Shown one piece after another: positions 8,334 to 16,264 of a DNA stretch of 64,000 nt. Both the position numbers and the translations under genes were made by a program. This DNA comes from JBGSUZ01 sp043770095 (GTDB lineage Bacteria > Bacillota > Clostridia > Peptostreptococcales > Acidaminobacteraceae): contig JAYVIR010000013.1 in the NCBI GenBank assembly GCA_043770095.1, positions 1-64,000 on the forward strand. Direction: 5' to 3'. A model generated the notes under the pieces. The model saw only the letters and a list, made by a program, of their open reading frames with translations, did no database searches and was not told the DNA's origin. How positions within the stretch are numbered: position 1 is the first letter of the stretch; every line of letters begins with the position of its first letter.

Positions 8334-8387
8334 TAAAAGCCGTTAAATGTGACTGGGCAAATGCCTACGTCCATTTAACGGCTTTTA
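8334..8387 (+). terminator. Terminator of the DUF3798 transporter operon
   Basis: A 16-bp stem (8334-8349 with 8372-8387) whose loop can itself pair (GAC/GTC, GGC/GCC), ending in TTTTATCTTTA. Confidence 0.85.
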
Positions 8388-8449
8388 TCTTTACATCTAA
8401 TTTATATATGTAGACATTTAATATAAAAAACGGTTCGCTACGCCCAGTA

Positions 8450-9445
8450 CTACGAACTCGCACTCGCTGAAGCGGCTGCACTTGAAGCCGCAATAGCTGC
8501 TATCATTGCAGTTTGCTGAGCTATCAAAATAGCAGTAATGCTGTTGGCAAGGGTTGCTTCGAGCAATCCTCCGCCCATTTGATCTGCGTAATAATCAGAA
8601 ACAATTGTAGCAGATAAGATGGCTCTCATACTGCTCTCAATGCCCCAAAAACCATAGCCTTCCCGTTTGTATAAATAGTCATAAACCTCAATCACTTCAG
8701 CTGCAATTTGTTCTGGCTGATCAGTGACCAATGCCAAAACGCCAAGACTTGCAAGTCCTTGATATCTTAGTTTGCTGGGACTTGCCTTTAAAATCTTTTG
8801 AATTTTAATCGCATTCTCACATTTCACCTCTGCCGTTTCTTCTCCAAGTGACAAGACGTGTGTCAAGTTTTGAAGTTCATTGCCTTTGTAGAGACCCGCC
8901 TGATTAAGCAGTTGGTAACAAGCTTCCATGTCTTGAGAGGTATGATCAACATCTAATTCAGAACTCGCAAGAACCGCCGCTAACATGTAATCATCCTGAG
9001 AGGTCAACCAGAAATGATTGTTTTTCATTTTCTTATATATTTGTTCCATACGCACATAAACGTCTTCATATCGAGATTCCTCGGCATTTTTTGCAATCAC
9101 ATATGCCGCTAAAGGCAAATAAGTGCCTCTGTTAAATCCTTGTTTCTTTAAATCTTCATAAACCTTCATGCTTTTTTGAAAAAGACCCTGATAATCCGAT
9201 TCCCCTTGCAACAGCATTGCAAAAATCATTTCATTGCTGCCTCTAAAAAATGATGTCCAAGCAGTTTGTTCTTTGATAAAATGTTTGATCTCTTTTGCAC
9301 GATCAATATCCACTCTAGATTCTCTTGTTGCAGTAATCAATGCACCAAAATGTTTAATCAAATTGGAGTCCCAAGCAAATGCGCCTTTTAATTCTTGAAA
9401 ATTTTCTGCCATTAAATCCACTTTGCTTTTCATTTCTACATTCAT
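8450..9445 (-). CDS. DUF4003 family protein
   Basis: A 331-residue soluble, largely helical protein matching the DUF4003 family of Firmicutes: a repeated pattern of helical pairs, the segment FRGSNEMIFAMLL near residue 70, and an odd Ala/Ser-rich C-terminus (AAIAASSAAASASASS) seen in this family. No catalytic motif or signal peptide is visible and no function is known to me. The start has a GAGGG site. It lies 85 bases downstream of hgcB on the same strand, so co-transcription with the mercury-methylation genes is possible, although no terminator-like hairpin or clear promoter was found to decide it. Confidence 0.75.
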   Translation of the reverse strand: MNVEMKSKVDLMAENFQELKGAFAWDSNLIKHFGALITATRESRVDIDRAKEIKHFIKEQTAWTSFFRGSNEMIFAMLLQGESDYQGLFQKSMKVYEDLKKQGFNRGTYLPLAAYVIAKNAEESRYEDVYVRMEQIYKKMKNNHFWLTSQDDYMLAAVLASSELDVDHTSQDMEACYQLLNQAGLYKGNELQNLTHVLSLGEETAEVKCENAIKIQKILKASPSKLRYQGLASLGVLALVTDQPEQIAAEVIEVYDYLYKREGYGFWGIESSMRAILSATIVSDYYADQMGGGLLEATLANSITAILIAQQTAMIAAIAASSAAASASASS

Positions 9446-9530
9446 GATAGCCCTCTTTTCATATTTAGGAAATATCCTTATTGTTAATGTAAGCTTATCG
9501 AATGAATCTTAAAATAATCATAAGAACTTA

Positions 9531-9776
9531 TTAACAATTGCAATTTCCACCATTAAAAATAGCTTGGGCACACCCGACTCCTGCTCTCACATCTATTGCA
9601 CCCATTGGACAATTGCTCATGCAGGCGCCGCATTCAATGCAGCTTTCTTTTTTTATTATTTTTGCCTTTTTATCTTCGATTTCAAAGACTCTATGCGGAC
9701 AAACAATTTTGCAAAGGCCACAGCCCACACACTTTGAACTGTCTAAGCTGAGTGTCACTAAATGAGAAATATACAT
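9531..9776 (-). CDS. hgcB: HgcB, mercury-methylation ferredoxin
   Basis: An 81-residue 2[4Fe-4S] ferredoxin. Clusters: C16-C19-C22-C26 (CVGCGLCKIVCPH) and C46-C49-C52-C56 (CIECGACMSNCP). After them come the family-defining GVGCA cysteine (C69) and a short tail ending in NCNC (C79, C81). HgcB is known to reduce the corrinoid of HgcA and to help transfer Hg or methyl groups through these extra cysteines. Described HgcB proteins usually end in a vicinal CC after a longer tail; here the pair is split by Asn and only ten residues follow C69. The ATG at 9776 has AAGGAGA 6 nt upstream; the TTG at 9782 touches that site. Third gene of hgcA-msrA-hgcB. Confidence 0.9.
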   Translation of the reverse strand: MYISHLVTLSLDSSKCVGCGLCKIVCPHRVFEIEDKKAKIIKKESCIECGACMSNCPMGAIDVRAGVGCAQAIFNGGNCNC

Positions 9777-9837
9777 GGCCAATCTCCTTTTTAAATCAAG
9801 CTGAATCTTTAACTTAACTTATATAAACGATGCAATA

Positions 9838-10410
9838 CTAGCTTTCAAAAATAGCCCAGTATTCTTCACCCCAGTATTTTTTGATGAACTCGTCTCTGCC
9901 GGAAATTTTGCGATCTTCTTTATAAATGACAGGTTCTTTTTCATGAAAATCTTGATGGTATTCCTCTGCATCATAAAAAATTGCCGCAGGCATAACTTCT
10001 GTAACCACTGGCTGCGGGAATCTTCCACTATCGCTTAGTGCACGCTTAGACGCTTCTGCTTCTAGCTGCTGCTCAGGCGTTGTGTAAAAAATACCACTTC
10101 GATAAGAAGGGCCTCTGTCATGAAATTGGCCGCCATCATCCATCGGATCTATTTGCATCCAAAAGGCTTTTAGTAACGTTTCGTAAGCAATCAGTTCAGA
10201 ATCATAGGTAATTTGAATCGCCTCAAAGTGTCCAGATTCTTGCGTTTTTACTTGCTCATAAATAGGATTCTCAATGTGACCGCCTGTGTAACCCGACTTC
10301 ACTTCCAAAATGCCTTCTAATACGTGAAAAGGCGATACCATGCACCAAAAACAACCACCGGCAAATATTGCAATTTTATTTTTCGCTTCATTTGTTCTAA
10401 CTTCTGACAT
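9838..10410 (-). CDS. msrA: Peptide-methionine (S)-S-oxide reductase MsrA, between hgcA and hgcB
   Basis: A 190-residue cytosolic MsrA, reducing S-methionine sulfoxide in proteins. The catalytic cysteine is in GCFWC (C20, with a second Cys at C23), followed by the family segments SGYTGG, ESGHFEAIQITYD, DDGGQFHDRGPSYRSGIFY and EYHQDFHEK. No signal peptide, unlike the MsrAB at 37.7 kb. GGGAGGT precedes the ATG. It starts 45 bases after hgcA and ends 55 bases before hgcB with no terminator in either gap, so it is probably part of the same transcript. A Cys in place of the common Gly after FW is found in some MsrA and may be the resolving cysteine. Confidence 0.95.
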   Translation of the reverse strand: MSEVRTNEAKNKIAIFAGGCFWCMVSPFHVLEGILEVKSGYTGGHIENPIYEQVKTQESGHFEAIQITYDSELIAYETLLKAFWMQIDPMDDGGQFHDRGPSYRSGIFYTTPEQQLEAEASKRALSDSGRFPQPVVTEVMPAAIFYDAEEYHQDFHEKEPVIYKEDRKISGRDEFIKKYWGEEYWAIFES

Positions 10411-10455
10411 ACTTTTTACCTCCCAATAAACTGAACATAAGGTTTCATTGACACA

Positions 10456-11568
10456 CTATAAAAAGAAACTCAAAACCATCAAACCAACCGACGCTGCGCC
10501 GCCAACCATCATCATTTTTTTATAATGACCCACTTCATAACCCACACCCGATAGACAGGTAAAGGTGGTTGAACCCGTGAAATTCAGCGCCAAATAGCCC
10601 ACATAAAGCAAATACGCCATCGACCACGAAAGCCACTGCAATAAATTACTGCCAAGAGCAAACCACTCAGAATTGGCAAAAACAATTATGACCATCGGAA
10701 GTCCCAAAATCATGCCTTTTGTTGAAAACGGCTTCGTCGGAAGCAGTGGCAACGTAAGAGGAAATAAAACCGCACCCGTGAACATCATGAGTAGCCATGG
10801 CATGGTTTGAAGCATTGGCTGTGCAAACTCTAATACAAAGCCAAAATTAATATAATTCCAAAAAATCATGAACAGATAGATTGGCAGTAAATATCGAAGA
10901 CTCATCATAAACTCGACAGGCGTCAGCACCAGGCGTTCTTTCCAAGGAAACATCACCGTTCGACTGGCTTCGCTTGCCACATGATTATTGTTAATAAATT
11001 CGTCTAAATCTACTGCCCGAACAGGTCCGTATTCAACTTTTAAACCCGTCAGTTTTTGAACAATGCTTGGTGTCATCCTAGAAGCACCCAGCTGAGGCAA
11101 AATAACACTTTTAACCTTTAACAATTCTTTAATGCACCACTTTGTTAGCTGAAACACTAATTCTTCAGTGCCAAAAGTCCCTTTACCTGCCGCACACCAT
11201 ACATTGACACCCTTGGTGTCAAGTATTAAGAGCCAATAACCCGTCCCCTTTAGAGACGTTCTGAGTGCGTCTAACGTCAGTTTGTAATTACAAGAAACAA
11301 TCACTGGCAAATCGTCCCTCTGTTCACCAATTAAGTAAAGCCCAGGTGGAAAATGATAGTCCACACGATGGATGCCAAACCGCACCATTAGACTTCCTAA
11401 ATAATCTTTCAGGTTCATTTTTCTGCTTATAATTGGAATTTTAAAACTTCCTAATGCCACATAACCCTCAATCAGATGTTCAATCCGCTTTAAATCGTAT
11501 GTGGTTTCAGGTCGTTGCATAATCTCGCTTAACTGAATATCTGGCTTACAGCCAGAATAAGTTTCCAC
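10456..11568 (-). CDS. hgcA: HgcA, mercury-methylating corrinoid membrane protein
   Basis: A 370-residue HgcA counted from GTG 11568. The corrinoid-binding domain (about 35-200) has PGLYLIGE, VSCNYKLTLDALR, LDTKG and the diagnostic cap-helix NVWCAAGKGTFGTEE, with Cys125 the expected lower-axial ligand of cobalamin; ILPQLGA and YGPVRAVDL follow. Five membrane segments (about 223-243, 257-277, 284-300, 306-328, 351-370) match the family's C-terminal domain. HgcA methylates Hg(II) using a methyl-corrinoid, with HgcB as electron donor. GTG 11568 has only a weak ribosome binding site, and ATG 11520 is an alternative. The same frame continues upstream through one UGA to a strong start at 11610. The two genes downstream are msrA and hgcB. 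Confidence 0.95.
   Translation of the reverse strand: METYSGCKPDIQLSEIMQRPETTYDLKRIEHLIEGYVALGSFKIPIISRKMNLKDYLGSLMVRFGIHRVDYHFPPGLYLIGEQRDDLPVIVSCNYKLTLDALRTSLKGTGYWLLILDTKGVNVWCAAGKGTFGTEELVFQLTKWCIKELLKVKSVILPQLGASRMTPSIVQKLTGLKVEYGPVRAVDLDEFINNNHVASEASRTVMFPWKERLVLTPVEFMMSLRYLLPIYLFMIFWNYINFGFVLEFAQPMLQTMPWLLMMFTGAVLFPLTLPLLPTKPFSTKGMILGLPMVIIVFANSEWFALGSNLLQWLSWSMAYLLYVGYLALNFTGSTTFTCLSGVGYEVGHYKKMMMVGGAASVGLMVLSFFL
11540..11556 (-). other. Candidate bacterial SECIS-like hairpin downstream of the in-frame UGA of hgcA
   Basis: On the minus strand a perfect 7-bp stem (TCTGGCT with AGCCAGA) closes a 3-nt loop GTA; the loop G and U are nucleotides 23 and 24 after the UGA. Bacterial SECIS elements need a stem-loop within roughly 16-37 nt of the UGA with GU in the apical loop. 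The element lies inside the hgcA coding region. Could be coincidence; not folded by software. Confidence 0.4.
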
Positions 11569-11571
11569 AAC

Positions 11572-11610
11572 TCAACACTCTTTTGAGTTGATTTTAAAAC
11601 CAAATTCCAT
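11572..11610 (-). CDS. Upstream in-frame extension or leader peptide of hgcA, ending at a UGA
   Basis: AGGAGGG (11617-11623) lies 6 nt before an ATG at 11610, the best start signal in the region. The frame reads MEFGFKINSKEC, then UGA (11572-11574), Val, and the GTG at 11568 of hgcA in the same frame. If the UGA is decoded as selenocysteine, HgcA would be 384 residues with a Cys-Sec pair at 12-13. If it stops, this is a 12-residue leader whose stop is 3 bases from the GTG, favouring reinitiation. An 8-bp inverted repeat (11568-11575 with 11583-11590) would place both the UGA and the start of the GTG in a hairpin arm. Confidence 0.5.
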   Translation of the reverse strand: MEFGFKINSKEC

Positions 11611-11650
11611 GACAATCCCTCCTTGCTCCTTCTCGAAAACTATTGTAAAC

Positions 11651-11669
11651 TATTTAGGGACGCTAAATA
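11651..11669. promoter_or_regulatory. Perfect inverted repeat between hgcA and the MFS gene (candidate operator)
   Basis: TATTTAG-GGACG-CTAAATA, a perfect 7-bp dyad with a 5-nt spacer. It sits just upstream of a candidate hgcA -10 (TACAAT on the minus strand, 11642-11647). On the plus strand it falls between a TTGTAA (11643-11648) and AATAAT (11666-11671) that could drive the MFS gene. One regulator could thus control both divergent genes. Confidence 0.5.
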
Positions 11670-11692
11670 ATTATGAAAGCATAGGTAACCTT

Positions 11693-12925
11693 ATGAATGC
11701 GATTTTAAAAGATTATAGAAGCTACTTTCAATCTATTTCTAAAAACATCAAAATTTATTTCTTCATTCTTTTAGTTTCAGCCATCACAAGCTCTGCGTTT
11801 AGTATTTTGCTGGGCATTTATTTAAAAAACATCGGTCATAACGAAGCCGTAGTCGGTGGCATTTTATCTCTCATGACGCTTGGCGTTGGCTTTGGAGCCT
11901 TTCCTGTAACCGTGTTTGCCGATCGCTTTAACAAGCGGACGACCATCTTCTGCGGTCTTGCCATTATGCTGATCACAGGTTTCATAATGATCAATTGCAG
12001 GCCGCTCTACTTGATACAAACGGCTTCATTTGTCTTTGGCGTTGGACAAGCCGCCGTCATGATTCTCCAAGCACCCATTCTTTATGAGAATACGCCAGCC
12101 GAAAGTCGAGTGACCGCTTTTAGCATGGCTTTTGTGCTTCAAAATATCTCGTTCATGTTTAGCAGTTTTTTCCTCGGACATGCCTCTTCAATTCTATCTG
12201 TCAAAATGTCGGCAACGCTTGCAAATATATACGTGCTAAACGCATCGACACTTTTTATAATCCTGGCGCTTATCGCCACATTAAAATTCTCAGGCAGTTC
12301 AATGGTGACAACCTCCAGAAAAGTCAGTCTAAATGCAACCTTAAAGGAAACGATGATTGGTTACCGAACAGTCTTACAAGGTGCCTCATTTAAATACATC
12401 GTTCAAGTCGCTTTCATTGGCTTTGGCGCGGGTTTAATCGTCCCCTTCTTTAGCATTTACCTTAAGTATTCGCTGACCATCAACGACGGAACAGTCGGCA
12501 CCATTATGGCCATTAGCCAAGTCGGCACCATCATCGGCGGACTCGTGGTAGCACCGCTTGCACATAAATTAGGGCGGGTCAAAACCGTGTTGATTTGCCA
12601 ACTTTTATCCATTCCATTTTTATTATCCATTTCACTTCCACAAGGCATTGTCATCATTACGATTTCATTCTTCTTCCGTTCGTCTCTTATGAACATGGCG
12701 GGCCCAATTATCAGCAGCCTCTCAATGGACATCGTTTCGGATAAGGCAAGAACACATATGAGCAGCGTGGTTGCAATGACCAGTCACCTATTTAGGGCTT
12801 TTGGCATCTATGCTGGCGGGTATCTAATGTATGCCTACAGTTACAACACCCCTTACTATCTTACCATCGCATGCTACCTTTTGGGAACTGCTGTCTTTTA
12901 CTCAATTTTTAAAGACCAGAAATAA
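11693..12925 (+). CDS. MFS transporter, divergent from hgcA
   Basis: A 410-residue major facilitator protein with about 12 membrane segments. The loop between helices 2 and 3 reads GAFPVTVFADRFNKRTTIF, close to the MFS signature (GxxxDRxGRR). The start is ATG 11693 with AGGT upstream; the longer frame from 11588 lacks a ribosome binding site and would extend over the operator. Substrate cannot be told. It shares a 120-bp divergent intergenic region containing a perfect palindrome with the mercury-methylation operon, so efflux of a related compound is possible but is inference only. Confidence 0.8.
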   Translation: MNAILKDYRSYFQSISKNIKIYFFILLVSAITSSAFSILLGIYLKNIGHNEAVVGGILSLMTLGVGFGAFPVTVFADRFNKRTTIFCGLAIMLITGFIMINCRPLYLIQTASFVFGVGQAAVMILQAPILYENTPAESRVTAFSMAFVLQNISFMFSSFFLGHASSILSVKMSATLANIYVLNASTLFIILALIATLKFSGSSMVTTSRKVSLNATLKETMIGYRTVLQGASFKYIVQVAFIGFGAGLIVPFFSIYLKYSLTINDGTVGTIMAISQVGTIIGGLVVAPLAHKLGRVKTVLICQLLSIPFLLSISLPQGIVIITISFFFRSSLMNMAGPIISSLSMDIVSDKARTHMSSVVAMTSHLFRAFGIYAGGYLMYAYSYNTPYYLTIACYLLGTAVFYSIFKDQK

Positions 12926-12939
12926 AATGGCACCAGTAT

Positions 12940-14877
12940 TTAACTGATGCCAATACACTCTTGTTTATGTTGATGAATAAAAGCAATGGCGTCAAGTTCA
13001 ACCATTGGTTTCGCATAATAATACCCTTGAATGATGGCTTTGCCCATCTCTTCAATCAGAACAAGTTGCTCTTTTTCTTCAATACCCTCAAGAATCAGTT
13101 TTAAATTGAGTGCATGGGATAAGGAAATAATAGATTTAATAAGCGTGTATTCTTTGGACGAGTTTGTAATACGGCTAGTAAAGCTCCTGTCAATTTTCAA
13201 AAAATCGATTGGCAACTGATTCAAATAGTTTAGAGATGAAAAACCTGTCCCAAAATCGTCTAGAGCAATTTTGACGCGCTCACCTTTTAGCTGATTCAAA
13301 TGATATATGGCGGTTTCAAGAGACTTGATCACTGAGGATTCCGTAATTTCTAAGCAAATTTGTTCGGGTCTAATGCCACTTTGGCACATTGCTTCACGAA
13401 CCTCATCAATAAATGAAGCTCGCTCTAATTGCTGCGCCGCCACATTCACTGACACGATAATCTTAGAATCTATTTCAGAAATGACTTTTAAAAATTGGCA
13501 AGACTGCTCAAATACCCATTTTCCAATACCTATAATCAAACCTGTTTCTTCGGCGAGTGGAATAAACCGAATTGGAGAAACCTGACCATAAACTGCGCTA
13601 TTCCATCTGAGCAAAGCTTCAAATCCAAAAATTTCATTGCTTTCTAAATCTATTTGAGGCTGAAAACACAAATACATTTCGCCGCGTTCAATGGCTATAC
13701 GTAGTTCGTTTGCCATTAGAAGCCTTTCAGAAATCTGCTCTGACATTTCCTTTTCATAAATTGTAAATCTATTTTTGCCTAAACTTTTGGCTTGCCGAAG
13801 CGCTATATCCCCATGGCGAATAATAGACTCTGCACCTTCCATATCTTCAAAATAGACAGCAACACCAATACTCGCCGTTAAATAGATAATTTTATTTTCG
13901 ATTTCATAAGGTTCGCGTAGTAACGCTAACAAATTGCTTGCTAAAACTTTTGGCGTCTCGCACAAATTCTCCTCATGTGTGAGTACACAAAAGTCAGCGC
14001 CTCCTATTCTGGCGATAAAGTCATGTGGTCTTTGCCTAAGTAATCGCTTAGCAACTTCCTTAATAAGCAGATCTCCAATATCATGACCAAAAGTATTGTT
14101 TACGGCACCAAATTCATCGATATCAATATAGTAAAACACACCTTCGCAAGGCACCTCTTCGCGCCCAGTTAACAAATGCGCTTTGATATGTTCTATAAGA
14201 CTCAGTCTATTTTCAAGCCCAGTCAGTTGGTCATGATAAGCTAAATTATGGATTCTCTTTTCTTTTTGCTTACGGTCATCAATATCTGAATAAGAACCAG
14301 CCATTAGAATCGTTTCTCCGTCTTCATCGCTTAGCGATACCACTTTGCTTCTTAACCATTTCCAACCCCCTTGAAGGTCATTGACCCTAATTTCAAAAGC
14401 ATCAAATGGCTTCTCACCTTTTAGAACGCTACGCATGGCATCTGCAAATGGTTTTTGATCCTCTGGATACAAATCGTAAGCCCAATCCTCAAAGCGGATG
14501 CTTTGAATTAAATCTAGTGGCACATCCTCAACATAATTTTCTTCTGCAAAGTGACGCACGCCTGTTTTTAAATCCAGCTCCCAAATCACTTCATTGCTTG
14601 CTTTGAAAAGTAAATTATTGCGTTTTTGAATAAGCTTTAAGTGGTCTCTATTTTCAAGAATTTCCTGATACTGCGCCATAACTTCCTCGTCATTAGCTTC
14701 AAGCTCTTCATACATGGCTAGAAGTTCACCATTTTGCTCTTGCGCTTTGGCACGGTCTTCTTTAATTTGAATTTTAAGTTGTCTGATTCGGCTTTTATTT
14801 TCTTTGTTTTTTAAATGAATAATGACATAAAATATAATACTCATCAGTAATATAATCAACAGTAGTAGATTTTCCAT
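12940..14877 (-). CDS. PAS-GGDEF-EAL protein, likely c-di-GMP phosphodiesterase
   Basis: One N-terminal membrane helix, a coiled coil (about 25-80), a PAS/PAC domain (about 85-205), GGDEF and EAL domains, 645 residues in all. The GGDEF site reads GGADF, with the catalytic Glu missing, so cyclase activity is unlikely. The EAL half keeps EALLRW, EITESS, DDFGTGFSSLNYL and KIDRSF, so c-di-GMP hydrolysis to pGpG is expected, possibly tuned by the degenerate GGDEF. Start ATG 14877 has GGGGTGA 5 nt upstream; the longer TTG start does not. It ends 15 bases from the convergent MFS gene. Confidence 0.9.
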   Translation of the reverse strand: MENLLLLIILLMSIIFYVIIHLKNKENKSRIRQLKIQIKEDRAKAQEQNGELLAMYEELEANDEEVMAQYQEILENRDHLKLIQKRNNLLFKASNEVIWELDLKTGVRHFAEENYVEDVPLDLIQSIRFEDWAYDLYPEDQKPFADAMRSVLKGEKPFDAFEIRVNDLQGGWKWLRSKVVSLSDEDGETILMAGSYSDIDDRKQKEKRIHNLAYHDQLTGLENRLSLIEHIKAHLLTGREEVPCEGVFYYIDIDEFGAVNNTFGHDIGDLLIKEVAKRLLRQRPHDFIARIGGADFCVLTHEENLCETPKVLASNLLALLREPYEIENKIIYLTASIGVAVYFEDMEGAESIIRHGDIALRQAKSLGKNRFTIYEKEMSEQISERLLMANELRIAIERGEMYLCFQPQIDLESNEIFGFEALLRWNSAVYGQVSPIRFIPLAEETGLIIGIGKWVFEQSCQFLKVISEIDSKIIVSVNVAAQQLERASFIDEVREAMCQSGIRPEQICLEITESSVIKSLETAIYHLNQLKGERVKIALDDFGTGFSSLNYLNQLPIDFLKIDRSFTSRITNSSKEYTLIKSIISLSHALNLKLILEGIEEKEQLVLIEEMGKAIIQGYYYAKPMVELDAIAFIHQHKQECIGIS

Positions 14878-14916
14878 CGTCGTCACCCCACTGTCATTAT
14901 TAATATCCAAACGAGG

Positions 14917-16149
14917 CTATTTTAAACCTGTTTTTTCACTTTGCGTAGTCCAAACTAAAATAAATTCAAGAACTAGAGCAAGCCAAATCCAAGGGTTAGA
15001 GAATAATATCAATATAACCAGACTGCCCATCAACACCGCAGCTCCAATTTTGAAAAGCCATCCATCAACAACACCATAAGAGGCAACAAGACCTATGAGC
15101 GCATTCGCTAAAAAAAAGCCATTGGCAATGGTCACAATTACTTCAAGACTTAGTACGTTTGCACTTACCAACGTCAGCACTAGTAAATGTGCCATTGAAA
15201 AATAAAGAACGCCTCTAAAGGGCACCTCATTTTTATTTTTATAAGCTAAGAACTTTGGAAGAAAGCCATCTTGAGAAAGGTCGTAAACCAATCTTGCCAA
15301 AGCACCAACAATTAATAAATACGTAGAGACGCATAAACCTGTAATGAGCAGTGCCAACACGACTTCAGAAAATTGACCAAAGACAGGCATCAGAACATCA
15401 ACCAGTGATAACGCCTTTGTGTATGGAAAAGACTGAACAGCCAGTGCAATAATCAGGTAAATAATCGTTACCGCTACTAGGCTCAGAGCCGTTGCCCTTG
15501 GAATTGTTTTCTTTAGGTCTTTTACCTGCATGGCATAATTCCCAACAATCTCCCATCCTATAATCGCCCAAAATAGCAACATGACCGTTTTTCCTAGAGG
15601 CATCCATTCACTAATTGATAATGGCGAAATTTGAATGCCATTTTGCATTAAACTCACAACAGAACTTATAAAAAGTACCAATCCTATCACAACGGATGTC
15701 ACCAAACTGAGTGTACTAATGAATTTCAGTTCTTTCATCAAAAGTAGCAGAGAAGCTAAAACCAATGCCATCGCAATATGATTCACTGAAATGCCTTCAA
15801 ATAGCTTCAACTTCCCCAAATAATTTGCTGCCGTCAGCATTACCGCGGTTGGCCCAAAGGATACCGCCGTCATCATCAGCAGCGATGCCAGTATTTTAAA
15901 GCGCCTGCCCAGTACTTTTTCTATAGCGACCGTCATGCCCCCATCTCCAGGATGGGCTACTGTCAGCTTTGAAAAAATCAAAGCAAAAATTGCCCCAAGT
16001 CCCATCATCAAAATCCATGCCCAAATTGCTGAAGTACCCATTTTGCTGTATGCAAGCGGTGGCAATAATATAATGCCGCTACCTAAGATTGGTCCTATCA
16101 TCAATCCACTCATTCTAATGGTGCCTATTTTTTTCGTTTCATTTTGCAT
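14917..16149 (-). CDS. APC-family amino acid permease (YjeH-like)
   Basis: A 410-residue permease with about 12 membrane segments. The opening IGTIRMSGLMIGPILGSGII is the APC-type helix 1 with a GSG break, and the next helices carry PPLAYSKMGTSAIWAW. The pattern resembles YjeH-type exporters of methionine and branched-chain amino acids, but import cannot be excluded. AAGGAGGG precedes the ATG closely. It is divergent from a LysR-type regulator (115-bp gap), a classic regulator-target arrangement. Confidence 0.8.
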   Translation of the reverse strand: MQNETKKIGTIRMSGLMIGPILGSGIILLPPLAYSKMGTSAIWAWILMMGLGAIFALIFSKLTVAHPGDGGMTVAIEKVLGRRFKILASLLMMTAVSFGPTAVMLTAANYLGKLKLFEGISVNHIAMALVLASLLLLMKELKFISTLSLVTSVVIGLVLFISSVVSLMQNGIQISPLSISEWMPLGKTVMLLFWAIIGWEIVGNYAMQVKDLKKTIPRATALSLVAVTIIYLIIALAVQSFPYTKALSLVDVLMPVFGQFSEVVLALLITGLCVSTYLLIVGALARLVYDLSQDGFLPKFLAYKNKNEVPFRGVLYFSMAHLLVLTLVSANVLSLEVIVTIANGFFLANALIGLVASYGVVDGWLFKIGAAVLMGSLVILILFSNPWIWLALVLEFILVWTTQSEKTGLK

Positions 16150-16264
16150 ATTCCCTCCTTGCCAAACCTTTGTAATTTGTTATACTCATCATAATAGATT
16201 AAAATCCATTCGTAAAATCGAAAGTTATAATCATTTGCATCATTAATACTGATGGGAGAATAAT

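Noticed and set aside
11588..11692. N-terminal extension of the MFS transporter from 11588
   Set aside because: No ribosome binding site, and the stretch contains the hgcA leader and palindrome; the ATG at 11693 is preferred.
15935..16246. Plus-strand ORF of 103 codons antisense to the APC permease
   Set aside because: Shadow of hydrophobic codons in the permease; no ribosome binding site.
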